A stretch of DNA of 64,000 bases from the NCBI GenBank assembly GCA_944548615.1, contig OX155955.1, positions 1,707,288-1,771,287 of the forward strand, given 5' to 3'. This DNA comes from Micropterix aruncella. Lineage: Eukaryota; Arthropoda; Insecta; Lepidoptera; Micropterigidae. Of this stretch, positions 21,396 through 31,970 are shown piece by piece. The translations under genes and the position numbers were made by a program. Numbering within the stretch: position 1 is the stretch's first letter; the number at the start of each line of letters is the position of its first letter. The notes under the pieces are model-generated. The model had not been told where the DNA came from and searched no databases. It saw only the letters and a program-made list of their open reading frames with translations.

Positions 21396-22050
21396 TCTAT
21401 GTAAATAAAAATGGAATGCTGTTCGTTGGTAATCGCATATTAGGTTGAACCGCTAAACCGATTTGGCTATTTTTTTCTTTAAAATGTTCGTAATAGTCCA
21501 AATAAGTTCCACGGAAAGGAACTTTCGAAAAATTGTATGGAAAATTGGAACATTCGGGAAAAACAAAGTACTTTTTTCTACTCACGATCGAAAGATGGAT
21601 TTCCATAATTCTTCTTTGAATAGGAACGACATATTAGGATGACACTTTTTTAGTTTTGTTTGCTATGCTCTTGTGATGGAAATATTTCAATCGAATGATT
21701 CAATTGGAAAAAAAATCTCGAAGATCTTTAGAAAAATCCGGAAAATGTAGTCCAGCCTAAATTATAATTAAATTCGTAAATACATTTTCTACTTCTGTGT
21801 TGTTTCGCAATCTGTTCAACCAATTTAGTTACTTTATTTATAGGGTACTCCATTTTATTTATTTCGGTATTGCTCTGTATTTTGAAATGTGCCATTAATG
21901 ATGACTTCGCCCAAACGCTTCTATACTACGAAATGCCACGATATCTTACCTGGAATCAACTGTAAAAAAAGGGTACGTTGGGGGTGGGGGGAGTAAAGGG
22001 GGGGGGGGGAGTTTAGGGGAAGGGGGTTGGGGGTTGAGGGGTTTGGCGCA
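21396..22050 (+). mobile_element. Helitron-like element, plus strand
   Basis: Starts with the TC dinucleotide after A (TCTATGTAAATAAAAATGG) and matches the minus-strand copy ending at 3166 throughout ('ccgatttggctat', 'gttcgtaatagtccaaataag', 'atggaaatatttcaatcgaa'). Ends in a G-rich tract (21975-22050) beyond which the GC650 copy e begins. The CTRR terminus was not located. Confidence 0.55.
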
Positions 22051-22066
22051 GGGAAGCTGTGTTGTC

Positions 22067-22740
22067 TGATAATGGGCCCTTGCTGAGTTGGCCACGAAGA
22101 CCCATTCTGTTTCAGGGTCGGTCACACTCACGGGTCAACACCCATCCGATGGCCTCCACGCATGGGGTGCGAGCCTGGGTAGGACACTGGGTCAACCAGT
22201 CTCCCCTGGGAATCAATCCTCTGGCGCTCCTGGACGGTCTGCGCACCGAGCGGCGCAAGCCAATCGATTGTGCTCTCCGACTAACAATCGGGGGAGTCTG
22301 GGAACTGTATTGTTTCCTATAGAGCGGGGGTAATTGTCTACCTTACGGCGACTGCTCTTGAAATGACCATTGGCCATCCGATCCCGGTTCAGAGTCGGGC
22401 AAAGGACGCCTTGGTCCGCGTTAGATTCGGTATACTCCGTTTCACCGCTTCGTAAGGGAGAGGACCGCGCAAGCGACCTCGAACTCGGAACCAATCGAGA
22501 GACCGGAGAAATCTGGTCACAATTGGTAGTTAGGGCGCCTTACCGCGAGTAGCCAGGTAACATACCTGGCTACTCGCGGTAAGGCGTTGGTCTCTAACGG
22601 GTTGTGGCGTAGCTAGACGTCGGATTTGTTATGTCCAAAGTCTTCTACGCTCACTGCACGGTCGATAGAACGATGAATCGTTAAAACGTCCTGCGGTGAC
22701 GGGTTCGCCCGTTGTGGTTGACATCTCAATATGTCGGGAA
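22067..22740 (-). repeat. GC650 family, full-length copy e
   Basis: Runs in reverse from 'gggcccttgctgagttggcca' to 'gtgacgggttcgcccgttgtgg'. It is closely similar to copy i (61485-62135): in the 282-bp segment 22213-22494 I count 18 substitutions and no indels. It contains a perfect 24-bp hairpin (22536-22586) that other copies lack. Confidence 0.85.
22536..22586. repeat. perfect 24-bp inverted repeat inside GC650 copy e
   Basis: Arms 22536-22559 and 22563-22586 are exact reverse complements with a 3-nt loop ACA. In copies c and i the left arm reads differently, so the palindrome appears to have been created in this copy, for example by template switching. Confidence 0.75.
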
Positions 22741-22781
22741 AGTCTTGGGGTGACAAAACCGATTTTTTACTTTGTTTACAT

Positions 22782-22841
22782 ATTCCAATAGCTTTTCACA
22801 AATTCAGGAAACGATCTGAATTTGTGAAAAGCTATTGGAAT
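22782..22841. repeat. perfect 26-bp inverted repeat
   Basis: Arms 22782-22807 and 22816-22841 are exact complements (26 of 26) with the 8-nt loop GAAACGAT. Part of one arm also resembles 3225-3255. Confidence 0.75.
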
Positions 22842-22984
22842 AGCTTTTCAAATGAGTGGCTACAGCCACGTTAAAACTGTCAGCGGAAAAAACCGTTGAG
22901 AATATCCACTCCGTGCAAATTTGATTTTCGTTGTTGGCTTTGCCTCCATATTGACTTGCCTGTCTAAATCAGGCTGTGGTTCAT

Positions 22985-23270
22985 TGATAATAATAATAAT
23001 AATAATAATAAAACTCTTTATTCTTAAGAAAAGGCGAGCTTAATGCCTGCAGGCAATATTTTAGCATGCTAGGTACTAAAGACAATTTCTATAAAGGAAT
23101 GGACAACACAATGACATGGAAATATCAACGATAATACACACACATGGGTTTATTGGTTCACGAGATATCAGGTTGGGGTGCCTGTACTAAGTCGGCTCTT
23201 GATACTCTTTTTAAGGGTCAGATATTGAGTCAACCCCTCACATGTGAGGCGTCCAATAATGGATGCCTTG
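22985..23270 (-). repeat. LINE/SINE 3'-end fragment with (AAT)n tail
   Basis: An 'aat' microsatellite (about 22987-23011) is followed by 'ctctttattcttaagaa', which on the minus strand is a tail and 3' UTR. 57540-57600 has the same organisation. The body to about 23270 is non-coding. Confidence 0.45.
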
Positions 23271-23445
23271 GCAAAATGTATACAAAATGTATATAAATTT
23301 ATATAAATGTAAATATAAATGTAAATGTGCGCCGCTCTATAGTAATCCGCTCTATAGTAATGCTATAGCTCTATAGTAAACCCCGCTCTATGTAAATATA
23401 AATGTAAATGTAAATTTAAATTTATATACATTTTGCCGTAGGCAA
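23270..23445. repeat. AT-rich minisatellite with inverted ends
   Basis: Ends GGCAAAATGTAT and ATACATTTTGCC are inverted repeats. Between them lie many 'aatgtaaatata' words and a 'gctctatagtaa' triplet repeat. Could be a small MITE. Confidence 0.45.
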
Positions 23446-23529
23446 ACCCGAGCTAATCGCCAGTCATTTTTTTTATACCCTACCTAATTTACCTTTTTGA
23501 TACCTAACCTAACTGACTTTGTACTATTA

Positions 23530-24013
23530 GGGACCGTCCACATATTACGTAATCACCGAAGGAAGAGGATGAGGGGGAGGGGTTTGATCTGAGGCTTGCG
23601 CTATATTACGTGGGGGGAGGGGGGGGGGGGAGTGTCCGTCCTGATTACGTAATCAACTTTGGTCAACGAATCGCATTTTTTTTGGTCTAAACCAGCACGG
23701 AAATACCGCAGATTACACGGTTATAACAAAGATTGGGATCTGTAAAATAAACCAAAGAGTTTGAGATTTTGCAATTATTTTGAATTAATAAGGTACATTT
23801 TTAAAAGCATTGTAAAATGTTATTTTCCACTTACCGTCTTCAAGCAAACAACAACAAACAAACAAACGCTGGGTTCGGGCTATCGTTCTTCACATTTTCC
23901 GCAAATTCGGTTGATTACGTAATCTTGAGGGGGGGGGGGCAGGCCGCTGATTACGTCTTTTGGCATAGGAGAAAATCCCAAAAAACGTGATTACGTAATA
24001 CGTGGACGGCCCC
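23530..24013. mobile_element. PIF/Harbinger-type MITE, 484 bp
   Basis: Terminal inverted repeats of 27 bp match at 25 positions (GGG[A/G]CCGTCCAC[A/G]TATTACG...), flanked by TTA on both sides (23527-23529 and 24014-24016). A 3-bp TTA duplication and GGG-starting TIR fit PIF/Harbinger. Internal sub-repeats of 'attacgtaatc' and G-runs (23610-23632, 23928-23940). No transposase. Confidence 0.75.
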
Positions 24014-24016
24014 TTA

Positions 24017-24765
24017 TTATAATATGTGTTTCTTTTAAAATTTATTTTTTAATCATTATGTAATCACATTGTAAAACATTAATATTGTACTCCTTAAAGG
24101 CAGATTGTGCGGCACTGAATAATCGTACAACTCCATGGTACTACACCACAATCACAATAAAATAAATTGGAACATACATAGTACCTGAGGATTCTGAATT
24201 TAGGGAGAGCTCAAATAAGGATCCTTACAAGCAGCGATCGCGTATAATAATTTATTTTGAAAATACCACAGAAATCATATACCTATAAAATTAGGTCCAG
24301 AGATTGAAATTTTGCCGAATAACTTCCTCCTAAATAAATTGTAACTCCTAACGAGCTGAAACTTGGGTTGTAATATAGTATATTGAAGCGTAAACGCCCC
24401 CTTTTCAAACCTAATTCTACCATTACAATGCTGGGTATGTAAACCCAGTATTATTACTTTTACTATTATTATTCTTAATATTAATAATAATATGATAGAA
24501 AGTAAGAACCACAGTTATGTAAGTTTGCCTGAGCTTTATTAAACCAAATACCTATCATTCTGCCTGATTCTGCGTTACAATTTTCGGATGGGCCGACCCC
24601 AACCACGCATCCATTAGCGCGGGTCCTAGGTAAACCAGCGCTTCTCTATGTTTGTAATACTTCAAAATATTGTTTTTGTAATGTTTATTTGGTTCTCGTT
24701 TTCATCTATATAATTAATTTGACGGCAACAAATACCAAAACTTTTATATTAATTAAACTTTTATA
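24017..24765. other. intergenic, nothing recognised
   Basis: AT-rich. I see no exon or classified element. Confidence 0.35.
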
Positions 24766-25510
24766 CTAGCTGACCCGTGCCCATTTCGTTGGGCGGTAAA
24801 ACTTTTTACTTGTGATGAAATTATGAGAGTGGTTTGGTTAGTACTGAGTGCTATGATTTATTTCCTGACTGCTAAAAGAAGGGTTATATTTTTACTGCAT
24901 ATGCATGTATGTATTTACATGCCAATTTGACTATATTACCGTTATTTGTGAGTGTCTTCTTATGAGTGTCTTATTTGTGAGTGTCTTATATCTTTAACCA
25001 ATTATGCAGTAAAAGTGAAATTATATGCAGTAAAAAGGAAAAGTCTTTGGATACACTTGAGACGATAAATTAATTTACTTATTTTGATAATAATTCATAT
25101 TATTGTTGATAATATGACCAATAAACATGACCTAACGATTTAAATTATTTGTTTTAATATAAAATACTACTGTTTGTTACTTAAATATAAAAGTTAGACA
25201 TATGCTGTCGCTGACTTTTTTGTAGGCATTATCAAGCTCTACAACTTTTCTCTAGAACTTAATCATATATCTCTCATCGTTAAGGCAGCGTTCGTTAGAA
25301 ACGTTTTCGTTCGACCGTTTTTACCGACTTACTTTGGAAATCCGACTACCACGAAAAAGTCTTGTCATATTTAGGATAAATATATAGCCTATGACACTCA
25401 CAAACACCGTGGCTTTCTATTGGTAAAAGAATTTCAAAATCGGTTCAGTAGATCCAGAGATTACTTCCTACAACGTCACAAATTTTACCTCTTTATAATA
25501 TTAGTATAGA
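24766..25510 (-). mobile_element. Helitron, non-autonomous, minus strand, 745 bp
   Basis: On the minus strand it starts TCTATACTAATATTATAAAG (25510 leftward) and ends in GGGTCAGCTAG (24766). It sits between A (24765) and T (25511), the expected AT insertion site with no duplication. No Rep/helicase coding. Confidence 0.75.
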
Positions 25511-26330
25511 TGTTGTCAAGGGATTATATCATTTTAACGTCGCGGAAAATATATTTCATAAAATAACAGCCACCAAAAATATTCCACAGGATACCTAATA
25601 TTAGAAAAATCCCAACCCTCTAAAGTGCAGTCATAAAACCACTTAAACAAATGCATGCTTCCTGCAATAAGTAATGGAACCTTTTACTATGGCAAGGATT
25701 TCGAAAAGATAACGAAATACCTGCCATAAAAGCACTCAACGAAAAATACACATCCTGTCCGTAGTCATAAAATAAACCGAAACCATTCGAAAATAGATGA
25801 GCAATAAAACCTTGCGGCTTAGGTACGTACACATGTGCGTGGTACACGAACAAAGGGAAAGGTCTCCGAGGAAACGACGGAATATTTTTAAAATAATTTG
25901 CAAATTTTCCACTCCAAATTCGCAAGCTTATACATAATTTATTTAGTAATAGTAATTTCTACATTTAAAAATCTGTTTATAATCTGTATTTAAGGATAAT
26001 TTAATGCAAGATGTTTAATTAAGAATTCCGTGCTTAAACAATTAATAAATGTCGTTAGAATTTAAATATATATGTCTTTATATAATAAATACAATAATAT
26101 GTGCATTTAGTTTAGAAATTATTAATATGGAAAATTTCATGTAATTATCAGATAAGTAATACATAGTGATTTCCTTTGAGCTAATTAATCATATCATAAT
26201 TTGCATGGCTCAAAAATATTATAATTTGAAATTCATAATTTATGTTTAGGCATACATAGAAGTAGGCGCTAATTAGTTAAGAGATATTATAGCACCTTAA
26301 GCTTAATATTTAAAATAATTAAGGCATTTT
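25511..26330. other. intergenic, nothing recognised
   Basis: AT-rich. A 101-codon minus-strand frame (25620-25925) matches no family I know and lacks splice or codon support. Confidence 0.35.
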
Positions 26331-26399
26331 TTGACACGTAACGCTCTCTGTTAACGAGTAGATGAACCGAAGCCAGCATCCCCGAACGGATAATGGTGG

Positions 26400-26850
26400 G
26401 GGTGGTTTCAATATTATATAAAAGGGAGGCGTTGCACCCTTACAACCAGTAATCAGTACGACGATAGTCGAGTAAACACGTCAGACTTGTGCTCCTAGAG
26501 GCTAGTTTAAGTTAAAGCCGACAAATTTGTAAATTCTGTGTTTTGTAAAATTACGTGTATAGTGTAATATTACAATTAAAGACTTTGTGAAAATAACAAT
26601 AAGCCCTCCTAGTATTTAATTTGTTTACATGTACAAAATCCTAAAGGTCTAAATATTCGGCCTTTGAATTTAGTAAACGAACACTCACGTAATGAGACTT
26701 TTATTTATTTTCCTTTGTGATTAAACCAAAAAAAATCGTGTGAAAGTGAAGTGAAATTTCTGTTGGATCTGGAAATAAACTGCGGGTTCCCGAGCCTACA
26801 AAACGCCCGACGAATACAGCAGCTTACAAAGAACTTCAGAGAGCGGTAAG
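26400..26850 (+). promoter_or_regulatory. putative pol II promoter with downstream leader (LTR-like or first exon)
   Basis: TATATAAAA (26415-26423) is followed after about 38 bp by an insect-type initiator TCAGT (26453-26457), and downstream 'agcggtaagaac' (about 26843) is a good splice donor. No long ORF follows. It could be a solo LTR of a retroelement or the promoter and non-coding first exon of a gene. The TATA-Inr spacing is a little long. Confidence 0.35.
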
Positions 26851-27099
26851 AACTTTGGTTTATAACATGCCAATTCATGCCAATTCTTCATACTAGCACG
26901 GGGCGAGGTCATGCCTTACAAGCTAAAAAACCAATACTAAAGATTAGCTTAATCATTATCGAGGAAATTTAACAACAAGGATCAATCTTAACAGCAAATC
27001 TTTGGTTAAAAAACCGCCCACGTCGCCGTGAATAAACATCGGAGACGTATTAAACCACAATTTCACAATCCAAAATTATATTAAATTTGGCCTTCGCAA

Positions 27100-27499
27100 G
27101 CTGAATTAATCAGACAATTTATAAGTGCAGTTTATCACCTAAAATGCATTAAACCCGTACAGATGTGCTCTGCGTAAATGGGCTAAAACTTTAAACATAG
27201 AATTCAGGGGGGTCAAGTAAGCGGTGTGCTTTATAAAATGTAAAAAAAGGGTTTTCAGCTTAAAAATAGTATAAACGACCAACGAATACCAAAACTACGA
27301 TTTTGATTTGAGCGCTGTGGACACGAGATAAACCTTGAACTATATACCCCTGGGGGTCAAGTGAGCGGTGTAATGCACAAAAAGGCTAAAAAAACAAAGA
27401 TTTTCAGTTCTTTAGAAGTACAAACGACAAACGAATACCAACACTTATTAATATGTGCCCTGTGGGCAAGGGCTAAACCTTGAAATATAGACTCCTGAG
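27100..27499 (+). repeat. 144-147-bp tandem repeat, left part
   Basis: Units begin 'ggtcaagt(a/g)agcggtgt' at 27211 and 27355, with a partial unit before 27211. Each ends 'ggctaaaccttgaaatatagactcctgag'. The array resumes at 33756 after the nested transposons, in perfect register. Confidence 0.8.
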
Positions 27500-27762
27500 C
27501 AGGGGTGGACCGTGCGTTTGTGGGGCCCTGGGCTAATATTACTTGGAGGACCGCTTAATTAATCAACTAATTGCCATTTTGCCTAAAAACTGTTTTCGAT
27601 TATGATGTCTAGGTCACTAGGTACACAATATATATATATAAAAGAGGACAATGCAATATTTTATTTGTTTAATATGACAGACACTCAAACACAACTGACA
27701 CACACAAACATTTAACTTTTCACTAAAATAGACAAAACATCATTAATACTAATTGTAATAAT

Positions 27763-28179
27763 ATTGGGGCTGGGTTGTCATTAGTTCCCCCAATGTTGTT
27801 TATTCTTCAATATTGATCGTTGAGTAAAAGATATGTTCCTCTGACTCGTTTATTATTTCTTCTCGCGATATACAGGATCGATACGGATCTTCTCTTATGC
27901 TAACGCCGTATATAATGATCTACTCGTAAGGCGGCGTAATAACGAAGTGTTTTTTAATGACAATTGTATGGGCTTATATAAAAATTTAGCGTGTGAACGG
28001 TTTACAAATGTGTTCCCATGATTAATGTCTAGATCGAGTACAATGAAAATGTCACGTATGTCACGTAATGTGTCGCTAAAAATGGTATGCGAATGATTCT
28101 GGCAAACACCTATGAGATCATCATTTTGCTACTTTTCAAATGCATAATTAATTCAAATGATATTCTTATATCTGCTACA
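27763..28179 (-). repeat. gypsy 3' LTR, 417 bp
   Basis: On the minus strand it runs TGTAGCAGATATAAG ... CCCCAAT. It differs from the other LTR at two sites (gcGgcg versus gcAgcg near 27952, and ataAaaa versus ataCaaa near 27991). Confidence 0.92.
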
Positions 28180-28183
28180 ATAC

Positions 28184-28193
28184 TCCCCTCTTA
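28184..28193 (-). promoter_or_regulatory. gypsy polypurine tract
   Basis: AAGAGGGGAG on the minus strand, a few bases before the 3' LTR, is the expected plus-strand DNA primer. Confidence 0.7.
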
Positions 28194-28325
28194 GATGAGA
28201 GACTTCTCATCGACAAAAAAATAAAGATATCCACTTAACATTTGTGACTATACGTGCCTTAAGAGAAATTTTTAATTTGCTTATTGCTATTTCCGCCGCC
28301 GTGTCCGTTGATGCCGCTGCGCTGC

Positions 28326-28565
28326 TCACATATTTAGTTCCAGCATCTGGCGGAAGGTCTTCAGGAGGCCCCTGAAGAATCGTATATCTTGCGGCGGCGC
28401 TCCTCTCTCCGTCTCGGCCACTTTGTGCAAAAGGTACTGCATCAGCTGGTCATCAGTCACGATCAGCCTTAACGCGTCTATCGTCGCGACTTCCCTCTCG
28501 ATTCTCTCCCGTGTGGCCACCTTCTGCCCCCGCTTGACTCTCTCACTTATTTTACCGTCTACCAT
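28326..28565 (-). CDS. small extra ORF at the 3' end of the gypsy element
   Basis: 79 codons with an ATG start (MVDGKISERVKRGQKVATRE...), ending TAG shortly before the polypurine tract. It lies 270 nt past the pol stop, in the position where env occurs in errantiviruses. It has no signal peptide or membrane segment and is rich in charged residues predicted to be helical. No family recognised. A splice-acceptor-like AACCAG precedes the ATG. Whether it is translated is unknown. Confidence 0.45.
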   Translation of the reverse strand: MVDGKISERVKRGQKVATRERIEREVATIDALRLIVTDDQLMQYLLHKVAETERGAPPQDIRFFRGLLKTFRQMLELNM

Positions 28566-28835
28566 TGTGGTGCTGGTTTTTAGCTGTGGTCTAATCCGTC
28601 GCTGGGTTGAAGCAGGACTGGCGTCTATTTCCTATGTATGCAGGTCCCTTGGTGACATAATACATTGGCTGATCTGGTTTGCTTCAGTTTTGCGTTTCAA
28701 TTTGTAATTCTCGGAGTTATTATCTCGAAGGTATTTAGTTACCCTGAGAAGCGGACGTTATTTTGGTGTGCAAGGCCGGAGCGTGATGTTTTCGAAATTC
28801 GTAGTTCGCCCAGTGATTATCTTCAATTGAATTTA

Positions 28836-29747
28836 TCATCCTGCGAAGCGAACCGTCTGTTTGTATACGCGACCGGCTCGTGACTTTTTCAAGATTCCGT
28901 GACTGGTGGTTTCCGTTTTGTTTTCTTTCGGGTGGTCTTGTCTCTGCTTTGATTTGCAATGCTCTGTTTCAACGGTCGTATCATTATATGTGTACGCTGG
29001 TTTTAATCTATCTATCGATACGCTTTCATCATGTTGATTCACATTTATGATATAATACATGTCGTATCGTTTAATTACTTTGTAAGGACCATCGTAAGGC
29101 GAGGTCAAAGGTCTTTTGACTCTATCTATCCTTATGAAAACATGTGTGTAATTTTTCAGATCCGGATGTATGAAAACTTGTTTATTTCCGTTTGCTCTCT
29201 TAGTTTTTGACGCAAACTGTTGAATGTGCATTTTCAATCGGTCTACGAAATCTGTATCCATCGATGTCGGTTTAGTGTTTTCGAAGAATTCTCCTGGTAA
29301 TTTTATGGATTTCCCGTATGTCAATTGTGCAGGGCTGGTCTCTGTATCTTCGCGTAAAGCTGCTCTCAGACCCATCAAAACTGTAGGTACTTCTGCTGCC
29401 CAGTGAATTGTATTACTTCTCGCCATGATAGCTGCTTTTAATGTTCTATGAAGTCGCTCTACTTTTCTATTACATTTCGGGTTGTATGATGTCGTTCTTG
29501 TTTTCTTAATACCCATAAGTTTAGATAGCTTAGAAAATAATTCGGATTCGAAATTTCTGCCTCTATCTGTTGTTATGTTTTGGGGACAACCAAATCTCGT
29601 TATCCAAAAATTGTAGAATGTTCTTGCTGCGGTTTCAGCCGTCATATCTTGAACTGGTATAGCTTCGGGCCATGATGTTGCTCTATCAATCATCGTCATT
29701 AAATATCTGCATCCTTGTGATGTCTCGAGTGGTCCGACGTAATCCAA
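28836..29747 (-). CDS. pol: gypsy pol, integrase core and C terminus
   Basis: About 303 codons in the same frame as the upstream pol segment, separated from it only by the stop at 29817. Integrase catalytic core residues are visible: Asp in MTMIDRATSWPEA, Asp in ITTDRGRNFESEL, and Glu in KVERLHRTLKAAI. A C-terminal domain follows (VKRPLTSPYDGPYKVIKRYD). The first codon given is TTG (Leu in the native read-through), not a real start. Integrase inserts the DNA copy into host chromatin. Confidence 0.88.
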   Translation of the reverse strand: MDYVGPLETSQGCRYLMTMIDRATSWPEAIPVQDMTAETAARTFYNFWITRFGCPQNITTDRGRNFESELFSKLSKLMGIKKTRTTSYNPKCNRKVERLHRTLKAAIMARSNTIHWAAEVPTVLMGLRAALREDTETSPAQLTYGKSIKLPGEFFENTKPTSMDTDFVDRLKMHIQQFASKTKRANGNKQVFIHPDLKNYTHVFIRIDRVKRPLTSPYDGPYKVIKRYDMYYIINVNQHDESVSIDRLKPAYTYNDTTVETEHCKSKQRQDHPKENKTETTSHGILKKSRAGRVYKQTVRFAG

Positions 29748-29816
29748 ATGAATGTGTTCAAATCTTCCGGCGTCTTGAAATGTTCCCAGCGGTGAATGCG
29801 TATGTCTCGTAATTTT

Positions 29817-31970
29817 TTATTTTTGGCATGCTATACAATTCTTGGTCCATTTTTGGATGTCTTCTAGCATACGTGGCCAAAAAAATCGTTTACGAATGAG
29901 GTTCCTAGTTCCTCTTATTCCTGGATGAGCGACGTCATGAGTCAGGTGGAACGCCTGTTCTCTAAACTGTTTTGTTAGGAATGGGCGAATCATATTATCT
30001 GATGTGTCGCAAATTATAGCTGCGTTTGATCCTGGAAACGTGACTTTCTTCATGTATCTATTTTCATGAGAAAATTCTATAATTTCTTCATTGTCTTCTT
30101 GGTCCTTGGCGAGTTCTTCATAATCTAATGGTGATGGACAATTAATCGTTTCAATCCTTGATAAAAAATCGGCTACTGCGTTTTTATCACCGGATATGTG
30201 CCTTATCTCAGTACAATACTGTGCAATGTAATCTAATTGTCTTACTCTGCGTGCTGTTTCGTTTTTTATATTAGCATTCTTTTTCAGAGCGAATGTGAGA
30301 GGCTTGTGATCTGTATAAATTATCACATTTCTTCCTTCTATCATGTGTTTATAGTGTTTCACAGCTTGGTAGATTCCCAGCAATTCTCTATCGTAACAAC
30401 TATATTTTTTCTGTGTTTCTGTTAGTCCTCGTGAGAAAAATCCTAATGGTTCAATTCCATTTTTGGTTTTCTGCTGAAGTACTGCTCCAATTGCGAAGTC
30501 GGATGCGTCCGTCATTAATGATATTTCTGCGTCTAAGGCTGGATGTGCGAGAGTAGCGCATGATTTTATCGCGTCCTTGCATTGTTCAAACGCATCGGCG
30601 GCTTCTGGGCTATAATTAACTAGTCGTTTATCGTTTTTCTTCGAACCGATAAGACATTTATTTAAATGATATTGTATTCTGGCGGCGTTCGGTATGCATG
30701 ACCGGTAATAATTCATCATACCTAGAAACTGGCGTAATTGGTGAATAGTTTCTGGCCGTTTATAATTAGTGATAACTTCGACTCTTTCTGGAAGTGGTTT
30801 TATTCCTTCTGCTGAGACTTGGTATCCGAGGTATTCTAATGACTGTTGATTGAAAACGCATTTTTGAATGTTTATTTTGAGTCCATACGTATCCAAGCGT
30901 TGTAGTACGGTCCTCATGTCTTTTCTATGCGCTTCCTCCGATTCGCTCGCTACCAATATGTCATCGATATAGCAGAATGTGTTGTCTAAACCTCTGAGGG
31001 CTGAATCCATGAGTCTTTGGAATGTCTGACCCGCATTGCGAAGACCATAACAACATCGTACCCATTCTATCAGACCGAAGGGTGTTGCTACAGCAGTCTT
31101 TTCTATGTCTTCTTCCCTTATTGGTATTTGGTTGTATGCTCGTACAAGATCCAGTTTAGAAAAAAAGTTCTTTCCATGTAACGTGTATGTGAAATCTTGT
31201 ATCCTGGGAATTCCATAGCGATCGGGAACTGTTATTGCATTTAATCTCCTATAATCTCCACATAGTCGTAATTCTCCATTTTTCTTGGGAACGACATGAA
31301 GAGCTGAGGACCAACTTGACTTGGATTGCCTGCATACACCGAGTTCCATGAGTTGTTCTAACTGTTTTTTTACCTCTTGGTATCTGTTCGGTGGCAATGG
31401 CCTTACTTTTGAAAATACTGGCGGTCCTGTTGTTTCGATATAATGACAAACATTATGCTTGACCTCGGTTTGTTCCAGTGTCGTCGCCCTTGTGATATTC
31501 GGGAATTCGTTGAGGATGTCTGCAAGCGGTGTGTGCTCATTTACTATCTTTATTGTTGGAACGTCTGATTTGTCTACCGCTGTCTTCGCTGCCAGATTTG
31601 TTTTACCATCAATTAGTCTCTTTCCTTTAAGGTCGACTATGAGATGGTGATGCTCCAGGAAGTCTGCTCCTAGTATGGGTGATCCAACGTCCGCTTCGAT
31701 AAATTTCCATAAGTATGGATGTCGCAAATTGAGACCTACCCGGAGTGTCCGTTCGCCATACGTTTTAATCTCCGAACCATTCGCTGCGAACAGTTTAACA
31801 TTCGTATCTTGCTGGCAACTTTTCCTATATCTAGGTAAGACTGACACTTGAGCTCCTGTATCGATGAGAAATCTTAATCTATTTGTTCTATCGTAAATTG
31901 TGAGACGTTTATTGCGTGTGTCAGTAGTCGTTGTCTCGGCCGAACCGACGTCTGCTAGTTTTTTTGGTTA
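29817..31970 (-). CDS. pol: gypsy pol: protease, reverse transcriptase, RNase H, integrase N terminus
   Basis: This frame is -1 relative to gag and opens just upstream of the gag stop. Features in order are protease [13 protein letters not shown] (near 31860), RT with [40 protein letters not shown] and YIDD, RNase H with [13 protein letters not shown] and YTDHKPLTF, and the integrase HHCC zinc domain [13 protein letters not shown]...CIACQ. It ends at a TAA (29817-29819) inside integrase, after CQK. Since the same frame continues on the far side, this looks like a single nonsense mutation. The frame is expressed by -1 frameshifting from gag, so no start codon is needed. Confidence 0.92.

Noticed and set aside
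25620..25925. A 101-aa minus-strand host protein
   Set aside because: No homologous family recognised and no conserved motif; AT-rich chance frame is more likely.
29747..29817. Integrase as a separate gene starting at 29747
   Set aside because: The first codon is TTG within LDYVGPL, and the frame is the same as upstream pol. A single stop codon splits one polyprotein.
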